A DNA stretch of 45,229 bases from Phycisphaerales bacterium (GCA_025361735.1 JANYKD010000404.1:1-45229); one strand, 5' to 3'; numbered from the stretch's first letter, positions 34,010-42,236 are shown. Program-made: numbers and translations. The notes: generated from the letters alone by a model not told the origin.

Positions 34010-35008
34010 ATGGCTTGCCTCATGCGATTCAACAACCTCCTCACCCTGATCCTGCTCGGCGTTCTGCAACTCCCCGCATCCGCACAGCCCATGCCACTCA
34101 GGAACGCCAAGACGTATATGTTCCAGTTCCAGGGACTCGACGCCCGCGGAGCCATCGAAAAGCTCGCCCGCAGCGACTACGACATGCTCATCATCGACGA
34201 CGTCCACCAAGCGAAGGGTGGCCAGCGCGTCGATATGGCCAAGCTCGTCGCCACTCTTCGCGCGGGCAAACCCACCCGGATCATCCTCGCCTACTTTGAC
34301 CTCGGTGCGGCCGAGACCGACCGCACCTACTGGGCCGCCGACTGGAAATCTCCCCGCCCCGGACAGCCCGGCCGGCCGGACTTCCTCATGGGCATCAATC
34401 CTCCCGGCTGGGAAGACACCTTCCTCACACTCTTCTGGGACAAGCGCTGGCAGGATCTCATGGTCGACGCCGCCGACAGCAGCCTCACCCGCAGCCTCGC
34501 GGCCGGCTTCGATGGCGTGCTCGTCGACTGGGTCCAGGCCGCCGATCACCCGGTCATCACCGCCATCGCCCAGAAGCAATCCGTCGATTCCCGCCAGTCG
34601 ATGGCCGACTTGCTCGCCAGGGTCCGCGCCCGCGTCCGCAAGGCCCAGCCGGCCGGCCTGGTCCTGACTCTCAATGGCGCCTCGCTGGTCCTGGACAACC
34701 CCAAGGCCCGCGACGCCGTCGATGGGGTCATCTGCGAAGGCATCTGGTACACCGGCAAGGGCGATGTCTCCTGGGACAGCGCCGACGGCGGCGACGTGCC
34801 CAACAGCAACACCGGAGAAGCCGCCACCGACGCGCGGCTGAAACAGACCCGTGCCTTGCTCGACGCGGGCAAACCGGTGTTCACGCTCGACTACACGCTC
34901 AAACCCGACCGCGCCCAGCAGGTTTACGTCGCCTCGCGCAGCGCCGGCCTTGTCCCCCTGGTCACGCGCAGCTCCCTCGGCGGCATGACCCCAACCCCGC
35001 CGCGCTGA
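34010..35008 (+). CDS. Secreted GH114-like glycosidase (endo-alpha-1,4-polygalactosaminidase type)
   Basis: A 332-residue secreted protein; the leader 'NLLTLILLGVLQLPASAQ' is clear. ATG 34022 is an alternative start. The mature part reads as a TIM barrel of the TM1410/GH114 type: 'YDMLIIDDVHQAKGG', 'RIILAYFDLGAAETDRTYW', 'GFDGVLVDWVQAAD', 'VDGVICEGIWYTG' and 'FTLDYTLKP'. These match the GH114 order (I.Y...G.ae..R.yW, GfDGv.lD). Family members cut alpha-1,4-linked galactosamine polymers or related exopolysaccharides such as Pel. It is six bases after the outer-membrane gene and closes the operon, facing argG. It suggests that the exported product is, or trims, an amino-sugar polymer. Confidence 0.8.
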   Translation: MACLMRFNNLLTLILLGVLQLPASAQPMPLRNAKTYMFQFQGLDARGAIEKLARSDYDMLIIDDVHQAKGGQRVDMAKLVATLRAGKPTRIILAYFDLGAAETDRTYWAADWKSPRPGQPGRPDFLMGINPPGWEDTFLTLFWDKRWQDLMVDAADSSLTRSLAAGFDGVLVDWVQAADHPVITAIAQKQSVDSRQSMADLLARVRARVRKAQPAGLVLTLNGASLVLDNPKARDAVDGVICEGIWYTGKGDVSWDSADGGDVPNSNTGEAATDARLKQTRALLDAGKPVFTLDYTLKPDRAQQVYVASRSAGLVPLVTRSSLGGMTPTPPR

Positions 35009-35038
35009 AGCCTCGCCCGTCGCGCGCAACCCAAAGCA

Positions 35039-35060
35039 GGGCCAGCGTCCTCGCTGGCCC
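35039..35060. terminator. Hairpin between converging genes
   Basis: GGGCCAGCG (35039-35047), loop TCCT, CGCTGGCCC (35052-35060) is a perfect 9-bp GC-rich stem in the 84-base gap between the last operon gene and argG, which face each other. Neither side has a strong U-tract, so it may work as a weak two-way terminator or barrier. Confidence 0.65.
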
Positions 35061-35092
35061 TCCTTAAGCGAATCGTCTGTCTTGGACACTCC

Positions 35093-36313
35093 CTACCGCT
35101 GCTTCACATGCGCGGCCACCTTCATCGGCAGGCCGAAAAGGTCGATGAATCCGCGGGCGGCCGTCACGTCGAAACCTTCCATGCTGAAGCTGGCGAGCTT
35201 GCTGTCGTAGAGCGTATTCGGGCTGACCGCGCTGATCGGCTGGGCGCGACCCTTGAAGAGCCGCACCTTCACCGTGCCCGTGCAGGCCGCGTTGGTCTGG
35301 TCCACGAACGACTGCAACGCCTCGCGCAGCGGGTGGAACCACTGGCCATAGTAGACAATTTCCGCGTAGCGCAACGCCACCTGCTGCTTGAAGTGCATCG
35401 TGTCGCGCTCGACGCATATCTGCTCGATCGCCTTGTGCGCTTCGTACAGGATCGTTCCGCCCGGCGTCTCGTACACGCCGCGCGACTTCATGCCCACCAG
35501 CCGGTTTTCCACCAGCAGCGAAATCCCCACGCCGTGCCGGCCGCCAATCTTGTTCAGCTCGGCAATCAGATCATGGCCGGTCAGTTTCGTGCCGTTCACA
35601 CTCACCGGGTTGCCTCGCTCAAAGCCGACCTCGACGACTTCGCTCGCATCCGGCGCCTTGCTCGGCGGCACGACGGTCGCCAGGCACTTCTCCCAGTTGG
35701 GCTCCTGGTCGGGATGCTCGATCTCGGCGCCCTCGTGGGAAATGTGCCAGAGGTTCCGGTCCTGGGAATAGATCTTGGTCTTGCTCGCGGTGATCGGCAC
35801 GCCCTTCTTCTGGGCGTAATCGATCGCGCTTTCCCGGTCGCGCAACTCGAAACTCGGATCCTTCCAGGGGGAAATGATCTTCAAGTCCGGGCCCAACGCC
35901 ATGTAGGTCAATTCAAATCGAACCTGGTCGTTGCCTTTGCCGGTGGCCCCGTGCGATACCGCGTCCGCATTGGTCTGCCGCGCCACCTCGACCTGCTTGG
36001 CCGCGATCAGCGGCCGGGCAATGCTCGTGCCCAGCAGGTAATCATTCTCATAAATCGCCCCGGCCCGGAGCAGCGGGAAGCAATACTTCTCCGCGAACTC
36101 CTGGCGCAGATCCATGACAACCACTTCGTCGGCGCCGCTCTTGCGGGCCTTGTCTTCGATGCCCTTGAGCTCATCGCCCTGTCCCAGCTCGGCCGCGAAG
36201 GCGACGAGCTTCACGCCCGGATACCGGTCCTTGAGCCAGGGGAGAATGACGCTGGTGTCGAGCCCGCCCGAATAGGCCAACACGATCTTCTTGGGCGTAG
36301 GTATGGATGCCAT
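35093..36313 (-). CDS. argG: Argininosuccinate synthase
   Basis: ArgG joins citrulline and aspartate with ATP to give argininosuccinate, the penultimate step to arginine. The PP-loop 'VLAYSGGLDTSVILPWL' (11-27) is perfect, and 'HGATGKGNDQVRFE', 'EPNWEKCLATV', 'GRHGVGISLLVENRLVGMKS' and 'YETPGGTILYEAHKAIEQ' are family-specific. 406 residues is the usual size. AAAGGAG lies a few bases before ATG 36313. No arginine operator or neighbouring arg gene is visible. It converges with the operon; any metabolic tie to the arginase-like protein there is speculative. Confidence 0.98.
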   Translation of the reverse strand: MASIPTPKKIVLAYSGGLDTSVILPWLKDRYPGVKLVAFAAELGQGDELKGIEDKARKSGADEVVVMDLRQEFAEKYCFPLLRAGAIYENDYLLGTSIARPLIAAKQVEVARQTNADAVSHGATGKGNDQVRFELTYMALGPDLKIISPWKDPSFELRDRESAIDYAQKKGVPITASKTKIYSQDRNLWHISHEGAEIEHPDQEPNWEKCLATVVPPSKAPDASEVVEVGFERGNPVSVNGTKLTGHDLIAELNKIGGRHGVGISLLVENRLVGMKSRGVYETPGGTILYEAHKAIEQICVERDTMHFKQQVALRYAEIVYYGQWFHPLREALQSFVDQTNAACTGTVKVRLFKGRAQPISAVSPNTLYDSKLASFSMEGFDVTAARGFIDLFGLPMKVAAHVKQR

Positions 36314-36717
36314 AAATCACTCCTTTAAGTTTGGTCGAAAGCGCCAGTATAGACTGCCGGCATCTTCGGACAAGAGGCGAGGCACGGGCAGGAGGAACGG
36401 AAGAAGATCAAAGATAAAAGGTAAAAGGGTAACCCAAGATTCGAGTCGGCGTTTGGCAAAGACAGTGCGGTTTCGCCAAAACCGCCGCTGTGAGCGCACC
36501 CGAACGACTCAGCCAGCCATCGCCATCCGACACCAGCCTCATGCCACATCGCAGCAAGTGAAATGAGAGGCGAACGCAGCCAGTGAGTGACGACCCACGA
36601 TCTGCGTCTCAATCGAATTCCCCCGCGCGCATCTAAAGCCGCCACATGTTTATAGTTGAGCCCCCTGCAGGGGACAGTAATCTCGTGTCCTGGCGACAAA
36701 CCCACTGGAGATCAACC
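36314..36717. other. Intergenic region with a short A-rich repeat
   Basis: This 404-base gap carries no credible gene; a 91-codon plus-strand frame across it is Arg/Lys-rich and lacks a ribosome binding site. At 36404-36430 stands 'GATCAAAGATAAAAGG' followed by TAAAAGGG, an A-rich internally repeated run unlike the GC-rich surroundings, probably another dispersed repeat. The argG promoter should lie here on the minus strand. Confidence 0.6.
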
Positions 36718-36891
36718 ATGACTGAGGCTGGATATTTCGTCGGCTGGGGAACTCTCGCGGTCATCAATGCCGGATTGGCACAACCCAAAGGGCGAAGCCG
36801 CCTGGCGTGGTGGCTGGTTTCCCTGCTGCTGGGCCCGCTCGCCACAATGTTGATCGTCGTATTGCCAGAAGTCTCACCGTCAAAGCAATAG
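36718..36891 (+). CDS. Tiny membrane protein (57 residues)
   Basis: ATG 36718 is preceded by CTGGAGATCAACC, a good ribosome binding site; an upstream in-frame ATG at 36646 is not. Two hydrophobic segments are visible ('GYFVGWGTLAVINAGLA' and 'WWLVSLLLGPLATMLIVVL') with a basic hairpin turn ('QPKGRSRLA') between them. The pattern 'K.rs...WwlvslllGPlat..lv' is like small two-helix superinfection-immunity or phage-type membrane proteins. Function unknown. It is alone between two gaps. Confidence 0.7.
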   Translation: MTEAGYFVGWGTLAVINAGLAQPKGRSRLAWWLVSLLLGPLATMLIVVLPEVSPSKQ

Positions 36892-36953
36892 GCTTACTAC
36901 CGCCCATCGGATGGCCGGCGATCTGCGATCGATTGTTCCTATGCCTGCCTGGC

Positions 36954-37181
36954 CTACTTCTTGGCGACCATCTGCTTGATGATCAGGCCGGTGGCGGCCT
37001 TGCTCGCAGACGGATCCATGCTCAGGGCAGATGTGCGAATCGCGTCAGGTTGTTTCGCGAACCACTCCACCAGCCGCGAAAGCATCGCGACCTGGGTCAT
37101 TCCGTTTTTTCCGGTGAGCGTCTCCACCGCTTTCTTGGCCGGGGCAGTCAATTCGATGCGGACAATGATACGTGAAGCCAT
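36954..37181 (-). CDS. Small basic protein, possibly ribbon-helix-helix-like
   Basis: A 75-residue protein, 'MASRIIVRIELTAPAKKAVE' then 'NGMTQVAMLSRLVEWFAKQP'. The start has a strand followed by two helices with a turn at 'GKNGMTQ', which could be a ribbon-helix-helix DNA-binding fold (as in CopG/Arc-type repressors), and 'RIELT' is a plausible ribbon strand. The tail 'KAATGLIIKQMVAKK' is basic. If it is a regulator, nearby genes would be its targets, but I see no operator. Confidence 0.65.
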   Translation of the reverse strand: MASRIIVRIELTAPAKKAVETLTGKNGMTQVAMLSRLVEWFAKQPDAIRTSALSMDPSASKAATGLIIKQMVAKK

Positions 37182-37917
37182 TTCAAGAGCCTTTCGTTTG
37201 TGGTGGTGATTCTAACGACATTACGACGACACGGCTAGTGGTCAATCCGGACACCTCTGTGTGAGGGTCCGAGTGTGCCGAGACTCCGCGGGAAATGATA
37301 TGGGGACGCAGCTACTGGCTCATTACTCCCGAGTGGCGATCCTGTCGGAAGCCCCAGATCTGCAACTGTCATGGCCGACCGCCCGCACCTGGACGATCGG
37401 CCTCCATCCGCAGATCTCGCGGCGCTGGCCGTGCCCGCAACCCAATGCGGATAGGGGCAGAAAGATGGCCGGTAAATAATGAGCCGGGTAGAAATCGACG
37501 TATTGCGCGTTTTCTCATGCTTCTTCATCATTCCCGCATGAAACCACCTGCGGCACTACACGTAATCCGGCCAGATTCGGGCGCGAGCCTGCCCAATCGG
37601 GGTGCGGCCGTCCTTCCGGGCACGACGAGTGCGTCGGAGTACCGACCGCACGAACCGGATCCTCATGCCGCGAGATTGCGACATCCGGATGCCCTGTCCG
37701 GAATATGAAGCACGCTCCCCGATTATCGGAGCGGACAGGAGGGAACCGGGGATTTGCATAAGCCTCGCCGCCGGGATACATTAACGCCCGGTAACGGCCC
37801 CGCGATTCTCTCGGTTTGTCGGCTGCGGGGATTGGCGATTATGTGTGGGTATGAATAATGAAGATATCCAGGTCACCGCAAGTTTCTGTTTGCAGGCACT
37901 CAGCTCGGAGGAAATGG
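37182..37917. other. 736-base gap without a recognisable gene
   Basis: I find no convincing coding frame, repeat or RNA gene. Candidate frames are low-complexity or lack ribosome binding sites. A small stem, CCGGG/CCCGG, lies near 37774-37794. The region should contain the promoter of the porin-like gene at 37918, whose Shine-Dalgarno is at 37907. Confidence 0.5.
37907..37912 (+). promoter_or_regulatory. Shine-Dalgarno deciding the start at 37918
   Basis: GGAGGA stands five bases before ATG 37918, which begins a textbook signal peptide. The earlier in-frame ATG at 37858 would put 20 basic residues in front of it and lacks such a site. Confidence 0.8.
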
Positions 37918-39366
37918 ATGAAGGCTTCCTTTCTGGCTACCGGGTTGGGCGTTCTGGCGATCGGTCTGCCGGCCTTTGCCCAGAGCGGCGTCGATAAGTT
38001 CGCACGCCAGCTCCAGATGATCCAGCAGCAGACGCGCGATCGTGTCAACCCCGACGTCCCCGCCGAACAACGAGCCCGCATCGACTACGGCGGCTATTTC
38101 TCGTCCAGCTTCCTCGCCGTGGACGACACGCAGCAAAGCACGCATCTGCTCTACCAGCCTGATCTCATCACCTATTTCCGGCTCAACTTCGACGGGGCTC
38201 ATGAGGTCTTCTTCCGTGCCCGCGCCAGCGCCCGCATCTTCGAAGGCGGCGACTCCTTCGACACCCACGGCAACACCCAGATGGCCGTCGTCGAACAGGC
38301 CTACTACCGGTTCAACCTCGCCCGCTTCCAGGCGACCCAGGGGAAGAAGCCCGGCAGCGACGATTTCACGATCACGGGCGGCCGGCAGTTTGTCCTCTGG
38401 GCCAACGGGCTCATCCTCGGCCAGTACATCGACGGCATCACCTCCGAGATCACCCTGGGTAATGTGGAGCTGTCGCTTCTGGCCGGTGTCACGGTTGGGC
38501 AACTGACCATCGATTTCGATAACAGCCGCCGCAGCTTTGACGACGATACGCACCGCGGCTTCTACGGCGGCATGGTCTCCACGCAGATCGGAAATCACAA
38601 GCCGTTCGTCTACGGCATGATCCAGCGGGATTACAACAACGATGACACGATGGTGGTCGGCACCGGCCCCAACAGCCTCAAGACTGATTTCGAATACAAC
38701 TCCTGGTACATCGGTACCGGCATCAACGGCAGCTTCGGCGATCACATCATCTACTCCAGTGAGATCGTCTACGAAGGCGGCGATACACTTTCCAACTCGT
38801 TCGCGGAGACGTCGACGGCGCTCAAACCCGTGTCTCAGACCACCGAAGATGTTTCCGCGGCGGCCGCCGATTTCAAGATCGACTATGTCTTTGGCGACCC
38901 CGGCCGTTCCCGCGTCTCCTTCGAGACCATCCTTGCCACTGGCGCCCACAACAGGGCATCATCAACGTCGGCCACCTTCGGCGGCATCGCGCCCGGCAAC
39001 ACCGATCACGCGTTCAATGCCCTGGGCCTGTTGAATACGGGCCTGGCTTACGCCCCGGCCATCTCCAACCTTACCGCTTTCCGCCTCGGCGCCAGCACGT
39101 TCCCCTTTACGAATAAGGGACTCCGACGACTGCAGGTGGGAGCCGACTTCTTTGTCTTTGGCAAGTTCAACAGCAATGCCCCCGTCGACGAACCGACCGA
39201 TAGCGACTGGTTCCTGGGCGTCGAACCCGACCTCTACCTCAACTGGCAGGTCACCTCCGATATTACCTTCGCATTGCGTTACGGCGTTTTCTTCCCCGGC
39301 AGCGCCATCACCCAGGACGAACACCCGCGTAACTTTGTCTTTGCAGGCATCACTTTCTCGTTCTAA
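37918..39366 (+). CDS. Outer-membrane porin, alginate-export-like barrel
   Basis: A 482-residue exported protein: 'MKASFLATGLGVLAIGLPAF' then AQ is the signal. A short coiled-coil-like start ('DKFARQLQMIQQQTRDRV') is followed by a long series of amphipathic strands ('YFRLNFDGAHEVFFRARASA', 'FTITGGRQFVLWANGLILGQ'). The 'GGRQ....NGL' strand and the Arg-rich inner face resemble the AlgE/alginate-export barrels. The C-terminus 'FVFAGITFSF' ends in Phe, as required for Bam insertion. It is 12 bases before a lipoprotein gene and very likely in one operon with it. The substrate may be an anionic polysaccharide or small solute. Confidence 0.8.
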   Translation: MKASFLATGLGVLAIGLPAFAQSGVDKFARQLQMIQQQTRDRVNPDVPAEQRARIDYGGYFSSSFLAVDDTQQSTHLLYQPDLITYFRLNFDGAHEVFFRARASARIFEGGDSFDTHGNTQMAVVEQAYYRFNLARFQATQGKKPGSDDFTITGGRQFVLWANGLILGQYIDGITSEITLGNVELSLLAGVTVGQLTIDFDNSRRSFDDDTHRGFYGGMVSTQIGNHKPFVYGMIQRDYNNDDTMVVGTGPNSLKTDFEYNSWYIGTGINGSFGDHIIYSSEIVYEGGDTLSNSFAETSTALKPVSQTTEDVSAAAADFKIDYVFGDPGRSRVSFETILATGAHNRASSTSATFGGIAPGNTDHAFNALGLLNTGLAYAPAISNLTAFRLGASTFPFTNKGLRRLQVGADFFVFGKFNSNAPVDEPTDSDWFLGVEPDLYLNWQVTSDITFALRYGVFFPGSAITQDEHPRNFVFAGITFSF

Positions 39367-39378
39367 GCAGAGAACACC

Positions 39379-39972
39379 ATGATCGGACTCACCTCTCGTT
39401 TCGTGTTCCGCCCGGCCGCCGTTGCCCTCGGCCTGCTCGCGCTGGCCGGTTGCCAATCGGCCAAGGTCGCCACCCCGCTGCCGGCCGAACTGCTCGGCAA
39501 CGCGCCCGACCAGCAGATGGCGTTCTGGCACACGCTCAACGAACGCCCGCTCGCGTCCAATGACGAGGCCTTCCACGGCCTGCTCCTGTATGCCGACAGC
39601 AAGGACGACTGCAAGACCTATCCGGAACGTGTGAGCCTGCTCAAGTCCCGACGCATGTTGCCCGGTGATTTCTCGCAGCCGGCCGACCAGGCCGTCAGCC
39701 GCGGGGTCATCGCCGTCGGAGTCTGCCGGATCATCGAACTGCGCGGCGGCCTCATGTACTCCGTCCTGCCGACGAGCCCGCGCTACGCCGTGCGCGAACT
39801 CGAGTTCCTCGAACTCTACCCCCCTTCCAGCCCGCAGCAGACTTTCTCCGGAAGCGAATTCCTGGGAATCATCGGCCGAATTGAAGACTACCAGCGCGGC
39901 AACCCCGCCAACGCCCCGGCGTCAGTTCTCCCTTCAGAAATTAACGACCCGACCACGCGCCCGGCCAAGTAG
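39379..39972 (+). CDS. Lipoprotein, partner of the upstream porin
   Basis: A 197-residue protein with a lipobox 'LLALAGC' after a basic, hydrophobic leader, so Cys25 is the likely lipid site. Mature motifs: 'QMAFWHTLNERPLASNDEAF', 'YPERVSLLKSRRMLPGDF' and 'ADQAVSRGVIAVGVCRII'. The last one reads like a short helical-strand domain seen in planctomycete porin operons. The role may be assembly or plugging of the adjacent barrel; this is inferred from neighbourhood only. Confidence 0.78.
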   Translation: MIGLTSRFVFRPAAVALGLLALAGCQSAKVATPLPAELLGNAPDQQMAFWHTLNERPLASNDEAFHGLLLYADSKDDCKTYPERVSLLKSRRMLPGDFSQPADQAVSRGVIAVGVCRIIELRGGLMYSVLPTSPRYAVRELEFLELYPPSSPQQTFSGSEFLGIIGRIEDYQRGNPANAPASVLPSEINDPTTRPAK

Positions 39973-39979
39973 CCGACCG

Positions 39980-40621
39980 TCAGACCTTCGTCTCGACATC
40001 GTTCGAGTAATTGGTGTCGATAACGCTCCCGACCTTGTCGAGGACGGCTTTGTCGGTGCCCACGCCGCCGGTCAGGCTGTCGAGTTCACCATCCTTGGAC
40101 TTGAGCAGGTCGTTGCCGGCGCCGCCATCGAGGCCGTCCAGACCAGCGCCGCCCGTCAGCGTGTCGTTGCCGACGCCGCCTTCGAGATGGTCATTGCCAG
40201 CCTGGCCGTCGAGTGAATCATTCCCGAGATTCCCGTCAAGGCTGTCGTTGCCAACACCGCCAAGAAGCGTGTCATTGCCACCGCCGCCCGTGATCTCGTC
40301 ATTACCGGCGCCACCGTCAACCCAGAGCGGTGTATTGGTCAGCTTGGCCGAGGCGCCCGTCACCGTCGCCATCGAGTTGAAGATGACGTCATTGCCGCCG
40401 TAACCATAGATCACCACCTTCTTTATGGTCGGCTTGATCAGCAGTTTGCTCAGTGATGGCTTGTGCGCCGTGAGGTCAATGACGCCGACCTGGACGGCGT
40501 ATCGCGGGTCGCCCTGAACGACGATGCTCTCAGTGGCATTCGTGCCCTTGATGGTCAGCACGCCAGCCGTGAGGGTGTAGGATGCGGATAAATGAACGCG
40601 GTTCTCGAGCGTCTCGATCAT
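39980..40621 (-). CDS. Secreted RTX-repeat protein with planctomycetal leader
   Basis: A 213-residue protein starting '[18 protein letters not shown]', the planctomycete 'LExRxxLSA' leader; GGAGAG lies just before ATG 40621, so the frame open to 40696 is not the real start. The second half has about seven GG-x-G-N-D-x-L nonapeptides ('[20 protein letters not shown]'), the calcium-binding parallel beta-roll of hemolysin-type repeats. The middle ('[17 protein letters not shown]') is a beta-helix-like lead-in. Likely an extracellular, Ca2+-binding structural protein. It converges with the lipoprotein gene with 7 bases between them. Confidence 0.88.
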   Translation of the reverse strand: MIETLENRVHLSASYTLTAGVLTIKGTNATESIVVQGDPRYAVQVGVIDLTAHKPSLSKLLIKPTIKKVVIYGYGGNDVIFNSMATVTGASAKLTNTPLWVDGGAGNDEITGGGGNDTLLGGVGNDSLDGNLGNDSLDGQAGNDHLEGGVGNDTLTGGAGLDGLDGGAGNDLLKSKDGELDSLTGGVGTDKAVLDKVGSVIDTNYSNDVETKV

Positions 40622-41102
40622 GGTTCGACTCTCCATTTGCAGACATTGATTGCCAACGGGCCAGTTCCGTTGGACAGGTTGCATAACTCTAGGCACGCAC
40701 TTCCCGAGAGGTCAAATTACTGATAGTCTGTAGTCAGTAGTCCGTAGTTCGTAGTCAGTAGTCCGTGGACACTAGTTCCCCGTTGCGTCCAGCAGCCGGC
40801 ATTCAACGCCGGCCAGCCACTGACTACCGACCACCGTACCGACCACTGACGACTGACCACGGACTACTGACCACGGACTAAGGACCGCCTCTTGCTTTCC
40901 GGCCCGAATTGCGTAAATTTCCCGCCATAGATTAGTTTTTCGCCGCCGGCCCTTATTTGGCCCGCGGCACGGATGGCCATCGATGAAAACGACCAAGCGC
41001 TAGTTCCGCCCGCGACCCAAGCCACAACAGCGGCTTGATTCACGGACGGAACCGGCCAAGGTTCTCGTCGGTGGCGTTTTTTTTCACTCGCAGGAGTGCC
41101 CT
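40622..41102. repeat. Intergenic region with inverted GTAGTCCGTAGTCAGTAG-type tandem arrays
   Basis: 40725-40769 contains degenerate tandem units (GTAGTCAGTAGTCCGTAG and similar). 40817-40880 holds the reverse-complement type (CCACTGACTACC, GACCACGGACTACTGACC). The arms face each other across about 47 bases that include GCCGGC-ATTCAAC-GCCGGC. A minus-strand frame through it is just translated repeat. The rest (40881-41102) is the asd leader, with a T8 run at 41077-41084 and GCAGGAG before the asd ATG. No riboswitch was recognised. Confidence 0.85.
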
Positions 41103-42104
41103 ATGTCCGTCAACGTAGCTGTCGTCGGTGTCACCGGTGCGGTCGGCCAGGAATTCCTCAACGTTCTCGCCGAACGCAACTTCCCCATCAAGAACCTCAA
41201 GCTTCTTGCCTCCGTGCGCTCGGCCGGCAAGAAGATCGACTTCAAAGGCACCACGTACACGGTTGAAGAACTCACCAAGGATTCATTCCAAGGCGTCGAT
41301 ATCGCACTCTTCTCGGCCGGCGGATCGATCTCCAAGGAATTCGGGCCCATCGCCGTACAGGCCGGGGCCATCGTCGTCGACAACTCCTCCGCGTTCCGCA
41401 TGAAGGACGGCATCCCGCTCGTCGTGCCCGAGGTCAACCCCGAGGCGATCAAGAAGCACGCCGGGCTCATCGCCAACCCCAATTGCTCGACAATCATCAT
41501 GAACGTGCCGGTCTGGCCGCTTTACAGGGCCAACCGCGTCCGCCGCGTTATCGTGAGCACCTATCAGGCCGTCTCCGGCGCCGGCGCCTGGGGCCTGTGG
41601 GAACTTGACGAACAGATCAAGGCTTACGCCAACGGCCAGCCCATCGTGAAGAACAAGTTCCCGCACCAGATCGTCAACAATCTCTTCTCGCACAACTCCA
41701 AGGTCGGCGAAAACGGCTACAACGAGGAAGAGACCAAGATGGTCAACGAAACCCGCAAGATCTTCGGCGACCCCAAGATCATGGTGACGGCCACTTGCGT
41801 GCGCGTGCCCGTGCCGCGAGCCCACAGCGAATCGATCAACATCGAGTTCGAGAAGCCCATGACCCCCGAGCAGGTTCGCGAAATCCTCAAGAAGGCTCCC
41901 GGCGTCCGCATCGTCGACGACCCGGCCACCAACCACTTCCCCATGCCGCTCGAGGCGTCGGGGCAGGACCTGGTGCTGGTCGGCCGCATTCGCCAGGACA
42001 TCAGCCGCGAGGACGGACGGGGCATCGAGATCTTCGTCGCCGGCGACCAGATCCGCAAAGGCGCCGCGACCAACGCCATCCAGATCGCGGAGAGACTGGT
42101 CTAG
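41103..42104 (+). CDS. asd: Aspartate-semialdehyde dehydrogenase
   Basis: Asd reduces aspartyl-phosphate to aspartate semialdehyde with NADPH, the branch point to lysine/diaminopimelate, threonine and methionine. 'VAVVGVTGAVGQEFL' (5-19) is the Rossmann loop; the active-site Cys128 is in 'IANPNCSTIIM'; 'YQAVSGAGAWGLWELD' and 'CVRVPVPRAHSES' complete the family set. 333 residues is normal. GGAG precedes the ATG. It is 123 bases upstream of dnaE2, with no terminator that I can see between them. Confidence 0.97.
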   Translation: MSVNVAVVGVTGAVGQEFLNVLAERNFPIKNLKLLASVRSAGKKIDFKGTTYTVEELTKDSFQGVDIALFSAGGSISKEFGPIAVQAGAIVVDNSSAFRMKDGIPLVVPEVNPEAIKKHAGLIANPNCSTIIMNVPVWPLYRANRVRRVIVSTYQAVSGAGAWGLWELDEQIKAYANGQPIVKNKFPHQIVNNLFSHNSKVGENGYNEEETKMVNETRKIFGDPKIMVTATCVRVPVPRAHSESINIEFEKPMTPEQVREILKKAPGVRIVDDPATNHFPMPLEASGQDLVLVGRIRQDISREDGRGIEIFVAGDQIRKGAATNAIQIAERLV

Positions 42105-42198
42105 TGGTAAGGTCACCAGCAACGCTCCATGCGCTGCCCTCGGGGAATGTCTTGGATTGCAAATATTCCGCTTTCCAAACATACTCCTTATATATAGA

Positions 42199-42236
42199 AT
42201 CAGGCATGTTCGGTTTTTGGTAAAACCATGCCTGAT
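42199..42236 (+). promoter_or_regulatory. Hairpin that buries the dnaE2 start codon
   Basis: ATCAGGCAT (42199-42207) pairs with ATGCCTGAT (42228-42236), and GGTTTT (42212-42217) with AAAACC (42222-42227), leaving a GTTC bulge and a TGGT loop. The right arm begins with the presumed dnaE2 ATG. It may be an operator (the GTTC recalls LexA-type half sites) or an mRNA structure that lowers translation. Confidence 0.7.

Noticed and set aside
35108-36328. 406-codon plus-strand frame
   Set aside because: It mirrors argG almost end to end and has a shadow composition rich in Arg, His, Leu and Val; argG is certain.
36291-36566. 91-codon Arg/Lys-rich frame upstream of argG
   Set aside because: It starts inside argG, lacks a ribosome binding site and covers an A-rich repeat.
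37261-37784. Several 60-137 codon frames in the long gap
   Set aside because: They overlap each other on both strands, have no ribosome binding sites and show no protein-like pattern.
40772-40996. 74-codon minus-strand frame before asd
   Set aside because: Its 'WSVVRGQSSVV' part is just translated tandem repeat; no ribosome binding site supports it.
41077-41084. T8 run before asd as a terminator
   Set aside because: There is no stable GC stem directly before it and it lies just upstream of the asd ribosome binding site.
42208-42221. LexA box of the GTTC-N7-GTTC type at the dnaE2 start
   Set aside because: Only the first GTTC is present; the second half reads GGTA. The dyad is kept as a hairpin or possible operator without naming LexA.
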